Source: Chlamydiales bacterium (lineage in GTDB: Bacteria > Chlamydiota > Chlamydiia > Chlamydiales > JAACFD01). From it: a DNA stretch of 21,983 nt. Positions 1 through 8,495 of the stretch are shown in pieces. Made by a program: the position numbers and the translations under genes. Below the pieces are notes generated by a model, which saw nothing but the letters and a program-made list of their open reading frames with translations, did no database searches and had not been told where the DNA came from. The DNA lies in contig JAACFD010000009.1 in NCBI GenBank assembly GCA_009937555.1, positions 1-21,983 of the forward strand, read 5' to 3'. How positions within the stretch are numbered: position 1 is the first letter of the stretch; each line of letters begins with the position of its first letter.

Positions 1-1768
1 GCTTATTTTGACTAAGCTGACCAAATTCTTTAAGCAGTTCGGCTTTTTTCTCTTCAGAAACTTCCTTATCTTTTAGTTCACTCGCTAAAAGATCTCTTTT
101 TCTCAGCCAATTTCTTTCTAAAACCTTTAATACCGTAGTTCTTAACATTTCTTCAGCTCGCTGGGCAAAAACTTTTTTATCCAGAAGCTCCTTTAGAAAA
201 TTCTGCCTATTTTCCTCTAAGTGATATGCCAAGCTAAAGGCATCTACAGCTCCTTGCTCTTGAAAAGTTTTTGTGATCAAGCTAAAGAAATCTCTGCAGG
301 TATCATCAAAAAAATCAGCTTCTCTTAAATTTTTAAATACAAGTTCTAAAAGTTCTGGCTGCGTTTTCGCAAAAAAGAACATAAGCCTTAAAAGATCCTG
401 TTCAAGAATAACATCTGCATCTACTTTTGTTCTCTGAATCTGTAGCTTTTGAATAGGCCTCCCTACAGATTTAAGAGGAACCTTTTCATCTAATAGTTCT
501 AGGGGTATGTTTAGCATCACAAAAAGCTTTTTCAAACTCTCATAAACCATGATACTATCTTCCCACTGCTTTATCTGCTCCTTAAGTTTTTTAACCACTT
601 CAGCTTTACCTGCAGGAGACTGCAGATCTAACTGATTACCTAAAAAGTCAACTGCAAACTCTAGATAGGTGCAACTTTTATCCAAAAGCTCTAAAAAGCT
701 ATCTAAGCCTTTTTGCAAGACAAAACCATCTGGGTCAGTGTTCTCTGGAAGGGAAACAACAAAAACTTCCACTCCTTTTTTCTGGAACATATTACCAACT
801 CTATAAGCTGCTTCTTTCCCTGCACTATCTGCATCAAAAGCAAGAAAGACTTTTGTCACACCAAGCCTAGTGAGTTCTTCGAGGTGTCCATCAGCAAAAG
901 CGGTACCTTGTGTAGCAATAGCTAAAGGAAAGCCTGCAAAATTTAGGCGCAAGGCATCAATTTGCCCTTCAACAATTAGTGCTTTACCTTGTTTGGCAAT
1001 TTCCTTTCTAGCTGCATGCAAGCCAAATAGCACTCTAGACTTTTTAAACACAGGTGTTTCGGGAGAGTTAACGTATTTACCCCCAAAAGTTGTCTCCTTA
1101 AACTTTCTTGAAGAAAAACCTATAACAAGGCCTGTAGGATCTAAAATAGGAAACATAACCCTATCGATAAAAAAATCTTGAAGTCTTCCTGTTTTAGCTG
1201 ATTTTTTAAGCAGACCGCCCTGTTCGAGAATAAAAGAGTTAAACCCCATCTGTCCCATTACTTTCTCCAGCATCCCCATTTTAGATGGAGCTAGCCCCAA
1301 CCTAAACGCCTTAATAAACTTGAGGCATATCCCCCTAGAGTAAAGGTAATTAAGCGCTTCCCTTCCCTCTTCTGAGTGAAGTAGATAATAATTGAAAAAG
1401 CGACTAGCTTGGCTAAGAGCCTGGCGTATTTTCTTCTTATCGGGTCCTTTGCTTTGCTTTTTGTCTGATTCTTCATACTCAAGCGTGACCTGAAACCTTT
1501 GAGCTAAAAATTCTACCGCCTCAAAAAAGCTTAAGTGGAGGTGGTTCATTAAAAACTCAATTGCATCCCCATGAGCACCACATCCAAAACAGTGATAGTG
1601 TCTATCTCCTGGGCTTATAGTAAAAGAAGGGGTCTTCTCATCATGAAAAGGACACAGACCTTTATAACTACTACCAGCCTTCCTTAGTTCCACATACGAA
1701 GACACAAGATCCACTAAATCAATACGTTGTCTTAACGACTCTAAACTTTCTTTTTTAAAAAATGGCAT
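1..1768 (-). CDS. dnaG: DNA primase DnaG (3' end off the left edge)
   Basis: DnaG makes the RNA primers for lagging-strand synthesis, working with the replicative helicase DnaB. My translation from the ATG at 1768 stays open to the edge of the window (about 589 codons). It begins MPFFKKESLESLRQRIDLVD and has the CHC2-type zinc finger (C39, H42, C60, C63, in CPFHDEKTPSF and HYHCFGCGAHGD). The Toprim core follows, with EGQID (E267) and DADSAG (D312, D314), the metal-binding acidic residues. Known DnaG proteins are near 600 residues, so only a little of the C-terminal helicase-interaction domain should be missing. The gene is divergent from fliD and has its own near-consensus promoter. dnaG close to mutS is the arrangement I recall in Chlamydia. 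No frameshift or lost catalytic residue was seen. The identification is secure. Confidence 0.95.
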   Translation of the reverse strand, partial: MPFFKKESLESLRQRIDLVDLVSSYVELRKAGSSYKGLCPFHDEKTPSFTISPGDRHYHCFGCGAHGDAIEFLMNHLHLSFFEAVEFLAQRFQVTLEYEESDKKQSKGPDKKKIRQALSQASRFFNYYLLHSEEGREALNYLYSRGICLKFIKAFRLGLAPSKMGMLEKVMGQMGFNSFILEQGGLLKKSAKTGRLQDFFIDRVMFPILDPTGLVIGFSSRKFKETTFGGKYVNSPETPVFKKSRVLFGLHAARKEIAKQGKALIVEGQIDALRLNFAGFPLAIATQGTAFADGHLEELTRLGVTKVFLAFDADSAGKEAAYRVGNMFQKKGVEVFVVSLPENTDPDGFVLQKGLDSFLELLDKSCTYLEFAVDFLGNQLDLQSPAGKAEVVKKLKEQIKQWEDSIMVYESLKKLFVMLNIPLELLDEKVPLKSVGRPIQKLQIQRTKVDADVILEQDLLRLMFFFAKTQPELLELVFKNLREADFFDDTCRDFFSLITKTFQEQGAVDAFSLAYHLEENRQNFLKELLDKKVFAQRAEEMLRTTVLKVLERNWLRKRDLLASELKDKEVSEEKKAELLKEFGQLSQNK

Positions 1769-1799
1769 ATGCTTTTAAGGTCTTTATAAGAAAAGGTCT

Positions 1800-1828
1800 A
1801 TTTTAACCCTTTAGCTCTTTCATTTCAA
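1800..1828 (-). promoter_or_regulatory. Sigma70-type promoter for dnaG
   Basis: On the minus strand TTGAAA (1828-1823) is followed after exactly 17 bases by TAAAAT (1805-1800). Each box matches the consensus at five of six positions. Transcription would start near 1793, about 25 bases before the dnaG ATG. The match is seen in the sequence; its activity is inferred. Confidence 0.55.
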
Positions 1829-1829
1829 C

Positions 1830-1861
1830 TTGACGGAATTTTACCAGATGCTTGATACAGT
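1830..1861 (+). promoter_or_regulatory. Weak candidate promoter for fliD
   Basis: A TTGACG (1830-1835) lies upstream of TGATACAGT (1853-1861), which fits an extended -10 (TG-n-TACAGT). The spacing of 20 bases is too long for a standard pair, so the extended -10 would have to do most of the work. I found no convincing sigma28 (TAAA-n-GCCGATAA) or sigma54 (TGGC-n-TTGC) flagellar promoter in 1769-1912. This is a low-confidence call. Confidence 0.25.
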
Positions 1862-1912
1862 AGTTAGTATATAAGAAACTGAGTCAATGATTTAAAAGAA
1901 AGGTTAGACATT

Positions 1913-3538
1913 ATGAGCGATGGTTCACTGAGGCTGGGCGGATTATTTTCAGGTCTAGATACAGACACCATGATTCAAACACTTCTTCAGGCTGATCAAA
2001 TAAAGATTGATTCGTTACAAGAAGAGAAAGAACTAGTTAACGCTAAGATCGATACATGGGAAGACATCTCCCAGGAGCTAAAGTCATTTGGTACTATTGC
2101 TGAAAAACTTAGAGCTATTGGAACAGATGGTTTTACTTTATTTGATGACAAAATCACCTCTTCTACAACTGCTACTGTTGGAACAGCTATTGCAACAAGC
2201 GGAGCTCAAAAGGCCTCTTATGACCTCACCGTTACTAATATTGCTAAAGGAGAAGTAGAGTATAGCTCAAATCCATATACCACAGTGAGTGGCGCTGCAA
2301 CCATTGATGTCAATGGTACTAGCATTGACTTAGCTGATGGTGATGATTTAGATGATATTGCTCTAGCGATTAATTCAGCATCATACGACTCGGGCCTGGA
2401 TGTGACAGCCTCTGTTATAGATAGTAAGTTAGTAATCACACAAAATAATACTGGGACAAGCGCTACTGTAGCACTATCAGATACATCAAATACTGTAATT
2501 GCAGACCTGGGAATGACACAAGCCCAGGCTCCTGCTGATGCGTCAATTACATTGAACGGGGTCCCTATTACCTCCACTACCAACGTTGTTTCAGATGTAA
2601 CTGAGGGTTTAACACTTAACCTTATCAGCGCAGGAAGTACTACCCTCACTGTTAACCATGATACTGCTACTGTTAAAGAAACTTTGACAGACTTCATCGA
2701 TGCATATAACGAATTTAGAGACCTTATTGAACGTGTTAGAAATGTAAAACTAGATGAGGATGACGAATTTGGAATTTTCTTTTCTGACTCTTTGTTAAGA
2801 TCTTTATTTAACGAAGCCAGAACATTTTCTACTTCTGGAGTTACCTTTGGAGATGCTGTCTGGGATGGTGCCAACCTACAAGCTAACGCTAGCGTTAATG
2901 ACACAACTATTAGTGTAGCCGGCCTAACCAATGGAGGCACCGTTAAAGCTGGCGACCAATTCACCTTTGATGGTGATAGAACTATTTATACTGTTGAACA
3001 GGCAGTAGATGTTGACAGTGACCCTGAGACCCTAATTATTTCTCCCCCTATTGAAACGGCTATAACTAGCACTACAACTATTTTACCTGCTGTAAAAAGT
3101 CTAGAGACCATAGGTATTGGAGTTAAAACAGATACTGTAACTGGCCTTTCGGGTATTTTAGATATCACTGATGAAGCAGCTCTTGATGCTGCACTAGAAT
3201 CAGACATGGCAAGTATAAAACTTTTATTTGCAAGGGTTAGTGGTGATGGAGACTCTGAGCGTTTTAAAACGGGTGTAGGTCGTCGTATTTATGACTGGAT
3301 TGATTCTCATACACAGATTTCAGTTTTCTTAAATAAAACGCGTTCTATTGACGATCTTAAGATCCCTGGTTTTGAAGATGACATCGAAGATATTGATAAA
3401 CTTATTGCCAGGCAGGAAGAGCGCATGGCGGCTAAAGAACAGGCATTAATCAGGCAATTCTCATCTTTGGAGCAGGCCTCAGCGCAAGCTCAGCAAGCTG
3501 GAAGTGCTATTTCAAATATTTCTAGAGGGGCTGGTTAA
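1913..3538 (+). CDS. fliD: Flagellar filament cap protein FliD (HAP2)
   Basis: FliD forms the cap at the tip of the flagellar filament, where it folds incoming flagellin subunits. The 541-residue protein has the classic FliD N-terminus (LGGLFSGLDTDTMIQTLL) with a long helix to about residue 70. A hook-IN-like repeat follows near 130-190, then the conserved block around 208-275 (SITLNGVPIT, then DFIDAYNEFRDLIERV). The C-terminal domain contains VKSLETIGIG (394-403) and a coiled coil at about 475-530. There are no cysteines. Between residues 311 and 393, where most FliD proteins pass directly to the VKSL block, lies an extra Thr/Asp-rich, probably beta-rich segment. The ATG has an upstream AAAGG. 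The gene is monocistronic, and no other flagellar gene is in the window. The family is secure; which flagellum it serves is unknown. Confidence 0.95.
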   Translation: MSDGSLRLGGLFSGLDTDTMIQTLLQADQIKIDSLQEEKELVNAKIDTWEDISQELKSFGTIAEKLRAIGTDGFTLFDDKITSSTTATVGTAIATSGAQKASYDLTVTNIAKGEVEYSSNPYTTVSGAATIDVNGTSIDLADGDDLDDIALAINSASYDSGLDVTASVIDSKLVITQNNTGTSATVALSDTSNTVIADLGMTQAQAPADASITLNGVPITSTTNVVSDVTEGLTLNLISAGSTTLTVNHDTATVKETLTDFIDAYNEFRDLIERVRNVKLDEDDEFGIFFSDSLLRSLFNEARTFSTSGVTFGDAVWDGANLQANASVNDTTISVAGLTNGGTVKAGDQFTFDGDRTIYTVEQAVDVDSDPETLIISPPIETAITSTTTILPAVKSLETIGIGVKTDTVTGLSGILDITDEAALDAALESDMASIKLLFARVSGDGDSERFKTGVGRRIYDWIDSHTQISVFLNKTRSIDDLKIPGFEDDIEDIDKLIARQEERMAAKEQALIRQFSSLEQASAQAQQAGSAISNISRGAG

Positions 3539-3549
3539 GCCTCTTTTTT
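3527..3549 (+). terminator. Intrinsic terminator of fliD, overlapping its stop codon
   Basis: GGGGCT (3527-3532) and AGCCTC (3538-3543) form a six-base-pair stem, including one G-U pair, around the loop GGTTA. Six T residues follow directly (3544-3549). The fliD TAA (3536-3538) lies in the loop and the start of the 3' arm. This would separate fliD from mutS. Confidence 0.6.
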
Positions 3550-3627
3550 ACTTTATCTTTTTAAACTTTTGCATTAAATTTATCCTTCTTTTTATCTCGA
3601 TTAATATAAAAATTGAAGGCGATTATA

Positions 3628-6288
3628 ATGCTTAAAAATCTTCCCTCTGCCCCTCAAGAGAAAAAGACAACTCCCATGATGGCTCAGTGGCATGCCTGCA
3701 AGAAAATAGCTAAAGAGGCTATTTTATTGTTTCGTATGGGAGATTTTTACGAAGCCTTCTATGACGATGCTGTTCTCATTAGTGAGAAAATTAATTTAAC
3801 GTTAACTAAAAGACAGGGCATTCCTATGTGCGGTGTGCCTTACCATAGCTCCGACGCTTACATTGACAAGCTAGTTGCTCTTGGTCTAAGAGTTGCAATT
3901 GCAGAGCAAACAGAAGACCCTAAACAAGCTAAAGGTCTGGTTAAGCGTGAAGTAGTCCGAATTGTAACCCCTGGCACCACCTATAGCCAACAGTTGGTTC
4001 CTGATAAATCAAATAATTTTTTAGTTTCAATTGACCAGGTGGGCTCTATTTTTGGCTTAGCAGTTTTAGATTTAAGCACCGCTGAGTTTGAAGTTATAGA
4101 GTTTGAAAAAAGCAAAGATCTTTTAAATGAAATTTTTAAAATTAAACCTTCTGAATTACTTTGTTCAGAGAAATTTTATCAACGAAATAGCGATATAAGC
4201 ATTCAGCTCCAGCAGACACTTGACTTTCTTCTGACGACTAGGGACAACTACTACTACACTCATGAAAGTTCATACGCTAATTTACAGGAACACTTTGCCG
4301 TTCATAGCTTGGATAGCTTTGGGTTGAAAGGAAAGGTTGCCGCTATTAATGCGGCAGGTGCCTTACTTTATTATCTTAAAAAAGACTTAAAGCTATGTGT
4401 TTCTCACTTAAAATCAATTAAGTCTTATCAGATAAGTGACTATATGTCGCTAGATTACAGCACACAAAAACATTTAGAACTTACTGAAAATACCCAAGAT
4501 GGGAGTCGAAAAAATACCCTGCTGCAGGTTTTAGACCAGACTTTTACAGCTATGGGTGGCCGCCTTATTCAAAGATGGATAAAACAACCTCTTTTAAATA
4601 TAGAAAAAATCAACCAGCGCTTAGACGCTGTAGAGGCTTTTTTAAGTAACTCCTGTTATGAAGAGGAACTACATCAAGAGCTAAGATATATCCAAGATAT
4701 TGAGCGTATTTTAATGAAGGTCTCTACTGGAAGTGCAGGCCCCAGAGACCTTGTCGCACTTAGAGTTTCACTAAAACAACTCCCCTCTATTAAGGCTCAT
4801 CTTTCCTCAATGCGTACCCCATTGATCGATGCTTTAAAAGAGAAACTGCAAGAACTTCCAGAGTTAAACCAACTACTAGAACATGCACTGAAAGATGAAG
4901 TACCCCTCAGAGTGAGTGACGGAGGCTTTATTAAGCCTGGTTTTAATAACGACTTAGATGAGCTAGTGGGACTAAAAACAAATAGTCAAAAGTTTCTTTT
5001 AGAATACCAGGAAGAACTTAAAGAGAAGACAAATATAAAATCATTAAAAGTTGGTTTTACTCGTGTCTTTGGTTATTATATAGAAGTCAGCAAGGGACAA
5101 GCTGACCGCATGCCAGACTCGTTTACTAGACGTCAAACTCTAGTCAATAATGAACGGTTTATTTCTCCGGAGTTAAAAGAATTTGAAAACAAAATTCTTA
5201 ATGCTGAAGAGCAGATTTCAAAAATTGAAACAGCCCTATTTAATTCATTAAAAGAAAAAGTGCTACAATTTCAGTTAGAGCTAAGCCAAATAGCTCAAGC
5301 AATTGCACATGTGGATGTTCTACAATCTCTTGCACATACGTCTTCAAATAACCGCTACTGTCGCCCAAAATTTACCCAAGACTCAGTTTTACAAATAAAA
5401 GAAGGTAGACACCCTGTCTTAGAAATGCTTTCTCTCACAGGCCAATTTATTCCTAACGAAACAGTTATGGATAATAAAAACCAAAAGCTATTTGTAATTA
5501 CAGGCCCTAATATGGCTGGTAAGTCTACTTACATTAGACAGGTAGCCCTAATAGTAATTATGGCTCAGATGGGGTGCTATGTTCCTGCCAGTGAAGCTAC
5601 TTTAGGCATTACTGATAAGGTATTTAGTCGTATTGGCGCAAGTGACGACCTGTCTAGAGGGCAGTCAACCTTCATGGTTGAAATGAGTGAAACTGCTAAT
5701 ATCCTTAACAATGCTACTTCATCTTCTTTGGTCATTTTAGATGAAATTGGACGTGGCACAAGTACATATGACGGCATTTCAATAGCATGGGCCGTGGCTG
5801 AATACCTACTTACAACAAGCGGAAAAACCCCTAAAACTTTATTTGCAACACATTACTGGGAACTCACAGAGCTAGAAAAAAAAGTAAAAGGAGCAGTTAA
5901 CTTTTCTATTGCTGTTAAGGAATGGAATGATGAAATTGTCTTTTTGCATAAAATTGTTAGAGGCGGCGCCGATAAAAGTTATGGCATACAGGTAGCTCGC
6001 TTAGCAGGTCTGCCAAAGGCAGCTATTAAACGAGCTAAGGAAATTCTAAATCAGTTAGAAAAATCCAGATATGATGATAGCCCTAGCAAAAAAACAGGGA
6101 CAAGCTCTCATAAGAAAAAAAGAGAAGAGCAGTTCTTACTTTTTGAGCCTTCAGCAACATCGAGTAGTAGTGCTAATTCAAGCCTTAGTAAAATTAAAGA
6201 ACAGCTTGATGATTTGGATGTAAATAAAGTGACTCCTATGGAAGCCTTGGGTATTTTATCTAGTTTCAAAAGTCAATTAGATAGCTAA
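3628..6288 (+). CDS. mutS: DNA mismatch repair protein MutS
   Basis: MutS recognises base mismatches and small loops and starts mismatch repair with MutL. The 886-residue protein has the mismatch-reading Phe-x-Glu motif near the N-terminus (MGDFYEAF, F40 and E42). It also has the connector, lever and clamp regions and a complete ABC-type ATPase: Walker A GPNMAGKST (626-634), Walker B LVILDEIGRG (D705, E706) and a following ATHYWEL signature. A Ser/Lys-rich linker leads to a short C-terminal helical segment, as in other MutS1 proteins. A TTG lies in frame 15 bases upstream. I chose the ATG at 3628 because GAAGG sits 8 bases before it and chlamydial-type MutS proteins start near this point. I see no loss of function. 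Confidence 0.97.
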   Translation: MLKNLPSAPQEKKTTPMMAQWHACKKIAKEAILLFRMGDFYEAFYDDAVLISEKINLTLTKRQGIPMCGVPYHSSDAYIDKLVALGLRVAIAEQTEDPKQAKGLVKREVVRIVTPGTTYSQQLVPDKSNNFLVSIDQVGSIFGLAVLDLSTAEFEVIEFEKSKDLLNEIFKIKPSELLCSEKFYQRNSDISIQLQQTLDFLLTTRDNYYYTHESSYANLQEHFAVHSLDSFGLKGKVAAINAAGALLYYLKKDLKLCVSHLKSIKSYQISDYMSLDYSTQKHLELTENTQDGSRKNTLLQVLDQTFTAMGGRLIQRWIKQPLLNIEKINQRLDAVEAFLSNSCYEEELHQELRYIQDIERILMKVSTGSAGPRDLVALRVSLKQLPSIKAHLSSMRTPLIDALKEKLQELPELNQLLEHALKDEVPLRVSDGGFIKPGFNNDLDELVGLKTNSQKFLLEYQEELKEKTNIKSLKVGFTRVFGYYIEVSKGQADRMPDSFTRRQTLVNNERFISPELKEFENKILNAEEQISKIETALFNSLKEKVLQFQLELSQIAQAIAHVDVLQSLAHTSSNNRYCRPKFTQDSVLQIKEGRHPVLEMLSLTGQFIPNETVMDNKNQKLFVITGPNMAGKSTYIRQVALIVIMAQMGCYVPASEATLGITDKVFSRIGASDDLSRGQSTFMVEMSETANILNNATSSSLVILDEIGRGTSTYDGISIAWAVAEYLLTTSGKTPKTLFATHYWELTELEKKVKGAVNFSIAVKEWNDEIVFLHKIVRGGADKSYGIQVARLAGLPKAAIKRAKEILNQLEKSRYDDSPSKKTGTSSHKKKREEQFLLFEPSATSSSSANSSLSKIKEQLDDLDVNKVTPMEALGILSSFKSQLDS

Positions 6289-6299
6289 GCCTCCTTGAT

Positions 6300-6342
6300 A
6301 ATATTTACTTTTACTTTTGTTTTAAAAGCCTAAATATTTTAT
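6300..6342 (+). terminator. AT-rich stem-loop after mutS, possible weak terminator
   Basis: AATATTTA (6300-6307) and TAAATATT (6331-6338) are perfect inverted repeats. They enclose a smaller pair, CTTTT (6314-6318) and AAAAG (6324-6328). A few T residues follow the outer arm. The stem has no G or C in its outer pairs, so termination would be weak. The repeat is seen; the role is inferred. Confidence 0.3.
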
Positions 6343-6392
6343 AGATCTGATGTTTGAGCTAAATTATTTTATCCATTTTGGGAGAGCGCAGC

Positions 6393-7631
6393 ATGAGAAA
6401 ATTATTCTTTACCCCTTTTATTCTAGCTATTTTTTTATTTACCTCATTGTTTTCTAGTGAGCCTGAAGCCTCTCAAGCAAGTAAATCAACCCTAAAAATA
6501 GGGGTACTACTCCCCCTTACAGGATCTTTAAGCTTTCAAGGGCAAGCTCAAGCACAAGCTGCTAAATTAGCTCGAGAAGAAATAGAAACTCTTTTAAGCG
6601 ATACAAAAGCTCCCTACCGCATTGAAATGCAGACCAGAGATACTGAAACTAATCCTGAGACAGCGCTAAAACAAATGCAGGCCCTTCATTCAAAAGGCTT
6701 TAAAGTGTTTATAGGTCCTTCCACAAGCGCTGCTGTGCAATCATGCCTCAGTTATGCTAAAGAAAACGACTTAATCATGATTAGCCCTTCTTCAACTAGC
6801 ACTGATTTTTCAGGTGCTAATGATAATCTCTATAGATTAGCTCCAAATGATAAGCATCAGAGTCAAGCACTTGCAGCCCTACTTGCAAAAGAAGGGATCA
6901 AGACGGTAATTACACTATACCGTGGAGATAGCTGGGGAGATAGTCTACAAAAAAGCTTTAAAGAAGAATTCCAAGCTATGGGAGGCTCGATTTACAGTAA
7001 TGTGCGATACCATCCTGATACAACAATCTTTAGTAATCAACTTAAGTACTTACATCAGAGTCTAGAGAAAGCAGCTGCTGAACACGCTCCTAACTCAATA
7101 GCTGTATTCGTAATAGGATTTGATGAGACAACAAATATTTTAGAACAGTCCAATAACAACATTTATTTCTCTAATTTTAAATGGTTTGGATCTGACGCTT
7201 CGGCAAATAGCACCAGTGTCCTTCGTTCACAAGAAGCAAGAGAATTTGCTCTGAAAGTACAATTTAGAAGCCCTAAATTTGAAGTCCCTGAGCAGGCTAA
7301 AGGACGCTATGCTATGTTTGCTTCACAACTACAAGGGCGTTACAAGCAGTCATCAGATTCTTATGTTGCAACAACTTATGACGCTGTTAAATTAATTGCA
7401 CACAGTTACCCATGGGTGCAACACTACCCTAATATCAAGTTTTGGAAAAAAGCTCTTAACTACCTATCTTCTAACAGCATGGGAGTTACAGGATGGTTAT
7501 TATTAAACCCTTCTGGAGAACGAGTAATTGTAAGTTTCAGCTTTTGGGAACTTGAAAAAAATGGAAGCAATTTTAGGTGGATTACTAGAAATAGTTTCCA
7601 TAAAACAACTCCTTTAAAAGGAGAGGCATGA
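6393..7631 (+). CDS. Secreted type-1 periplasmic binding protein (LivJ-like)
   Basis: This 412-residue protein has a Sec-type signal sequence (MRKLFFTPFILAIFLFTSLF, likely cut around residues 25-30). A type-1 substrate-binding fold of the branched-chain amino acid receptor family follows. Recognisable pieces are LKIGVLLPLTGSLSFQG, DTETNPETALKQM, VFIGPSTSAAV and MISPSSTSTDF, with DSWGDSL further on. Relatives bind amino acids, amides or other small ligands for ABC importers or receptors. There is no lipobox and no permease or ATPase gene nearby, so the ligand and partner are unknown. I chose the ATG at 6393 over an in-frame TTG at 6378 because GGAG lies 8 bases upstream of the ATG and the signal peptide then starts properly. 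The wording of the core reminds me of archaeal receptor-like relatives; I could not test this. Confidence 0.82.
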   Translation: MRKLFFTPFILAIFLFTSLFSSEPEASQASKSTLKIGVLLPLTGSLSFQGQAQAQAAKLAREEIETLLSDTKAPYRIEMQTRDTETNPETALKQMQALHSKGFKVFIGPSTSAAVQSCLSYAKENDLIMISPSSTSTDFSGANDNLYRLAPNDKHQSQALAALLAKEGIKTVITLYRGDSWGDSLQKSFKEEFQAMGGSIYSNVRYHPDTTIFSNQLKYLHQSLEKAAAEHAPNSIAVFVIGFDETTNILEQSNNNIYFSNFKWFGSDASANSTSVLRSQEAREFALKVQFRSPKFEVPEQAKGRYAMFASQLQGRYKQSSDSYVATTYDAVKLIAHSYPWVQHYPNIKFWKKALNYLSSNSMGVTGWLLLNPSGERVIVSFSFWELEKNGSNFRWITRNSFHKTTPLKGEA

Positions 7632-7637
7632 ATATTT

Positions 7638-7699
7638 TAGGGTTTGAATTTTACCCTATAATGTAAGATAATGCGTACACCTTTTGCATTTTTTATAAT
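7638..7699 (+). promoter_or_regulatory. Promoter region with inverted repeat upstream of the 7721 gene
   Basis: TTGAAT (7644-7649) and GATAAT (7667-7672) are spaced by 17 bases. Two perfect TATAAT hexamers also occur, at 7657-7662 and 7694-7699, though neither has a good -35 at the right distance. A perfect six-base inverted repeat, TAGGGT (7638-7643) and ACCCTA (7653-7658), surrounds the -35 and touches the first TATAAT. It has no T-run, so it looks more like an operator than a terminator. Function is inferred. Confidence 0.45.
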
Positions 7700-7720
7700 C
7701 GCTGCACAAAGTTAATAATT

Positions 7721-8494
7721 ATGACTAGTAAAACATTTCCAATTGAGCAAGGCCTAGATATTTATAAACAGTCTCCTAGCCTTCTATTTCAGTTTATACT
7801 AGATGAGTTTCTACAAACTGCTGAGACCACAAGAAGTGCAGAGAAAATATATAGAAAAATTGAACGCTCTATTATTAGAAATAGACTATTAGCACATGTA
7901 ACAGAGAATCTCCATCAACTTTTAGACTCTCTTTCTTTGCTTATAGGTTCTCATATGTCTAATGATAAATCTACACCATGGGATAAAGAGCAAGGTAGCC
8001 TTAGCAAGCTTCATGAATACTGCTACCTATTTAACGTACAAGCAAATGTCAACCCCAGAGCTTCTGAAAATCTCAATAACTGTGTGAGCCAAGCTTATCA
8101 TAGTAGTTTGCAAAGTAGAGAAGCTGTCTTAGCAATTCTTCAACATAAACAGAAAGAAGAAACAGCTGATGCCGAAGCAAACCTCCCAGACTATGCTAAT
8201 TTGTATAAACTACTAGATGACCTTTTAGACAACCTACAGCGTGCTTCTAGACTAATACTACAAATTATAATGTCATGTCATGAAGATGAAAATATTATCT
8301 TTTTTATTTTTAAAAACCAAGATCGCATGAAAGCATGCTATCCTGCTTTCTCCCTTCCAAGACTTCTAGACCGTATGTTCCCTAATGGCCTAAAAGATGC
8401 TAAGAACTTTCTTCTCAATCGATATGCAGAAAGAGGTTTTAAAGACCTTATTGAAGAAATCACCTTCTTATCCTCTAAAATAGAGGGCAATTAA
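7721..8494 (+). CDS. Unrecognised helical cytosolic protein, first gene before priA
   Basis: I do not recognise this 257-residue protein. It has no signal peptide, no membrane segment and no nucleotide-binding motif. It reads as mostly helical, with a charged N-terminal half (IYRKIERSIIRNRLLAHV near residues 43-60), a polar middle and a conserved-looking C-terminal part (YPAFSLPRLLDRMFPNGL, about 207-224). No clear Shine-Dalgarno sequence precedes the ATG. Its stop codon lies one base before the GTG of the next gene, so the two are almost certainly translated together, and that gene is followed by priA after nine bases. The context suggests a replication or repair role, or merely shared expression; nothing in the sequence proves either. 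It is a real gene judging by its length, spacing and operon position. Confidence 0.8.
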   Translation: MTSKTFPIEQGLDIYKQSPSLLFQFILDEFLQTAETTRSAEKIYRKIERSIIRNRLLAHVTENLHQLLDSLSLLIGSHMSNDKSTPWDKEQGSLSKLHEYCYLFNVQANVNPRASENLNNCVSQAYHSSLQSREAVLAILQHKQKEETADAEANLPDYANLYKLLDDLLDNLQRASRLILQIIMSCHEDENIIFFIFKNQDRMKACYPAFSLPRLLDRMFPNGLKDAKNFLLNRYAERGFKDLIEEITFLSSKIEGN

Positions 8495-8495
8495 C

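Noticed and set aside
1769..1912. A sigma28 or sigma54 flagellar promoter for fliD
   Set aside because: Neither consensus could be found in the gap; only a weak extended -10 is present.
2218..2964. A 248-codon open frame antisense to fliD
   Set aside because: It is a mirror of fliD codon use (Thr, Val, Ala and Ser-rich), has no domain sense, and lies wholly within a secure gene.
3613..3627. TTG start extending mutS by five codons
   Set aside because: The ATG at 3628 has GAAGG at the right distance; the TTG has none.
6378..6392. TTG start extending the binding protein by five codons
   Set aside because: The added residues would precede a normal signal peptide and would include the ribosome-binding site of the ATG at 6393.
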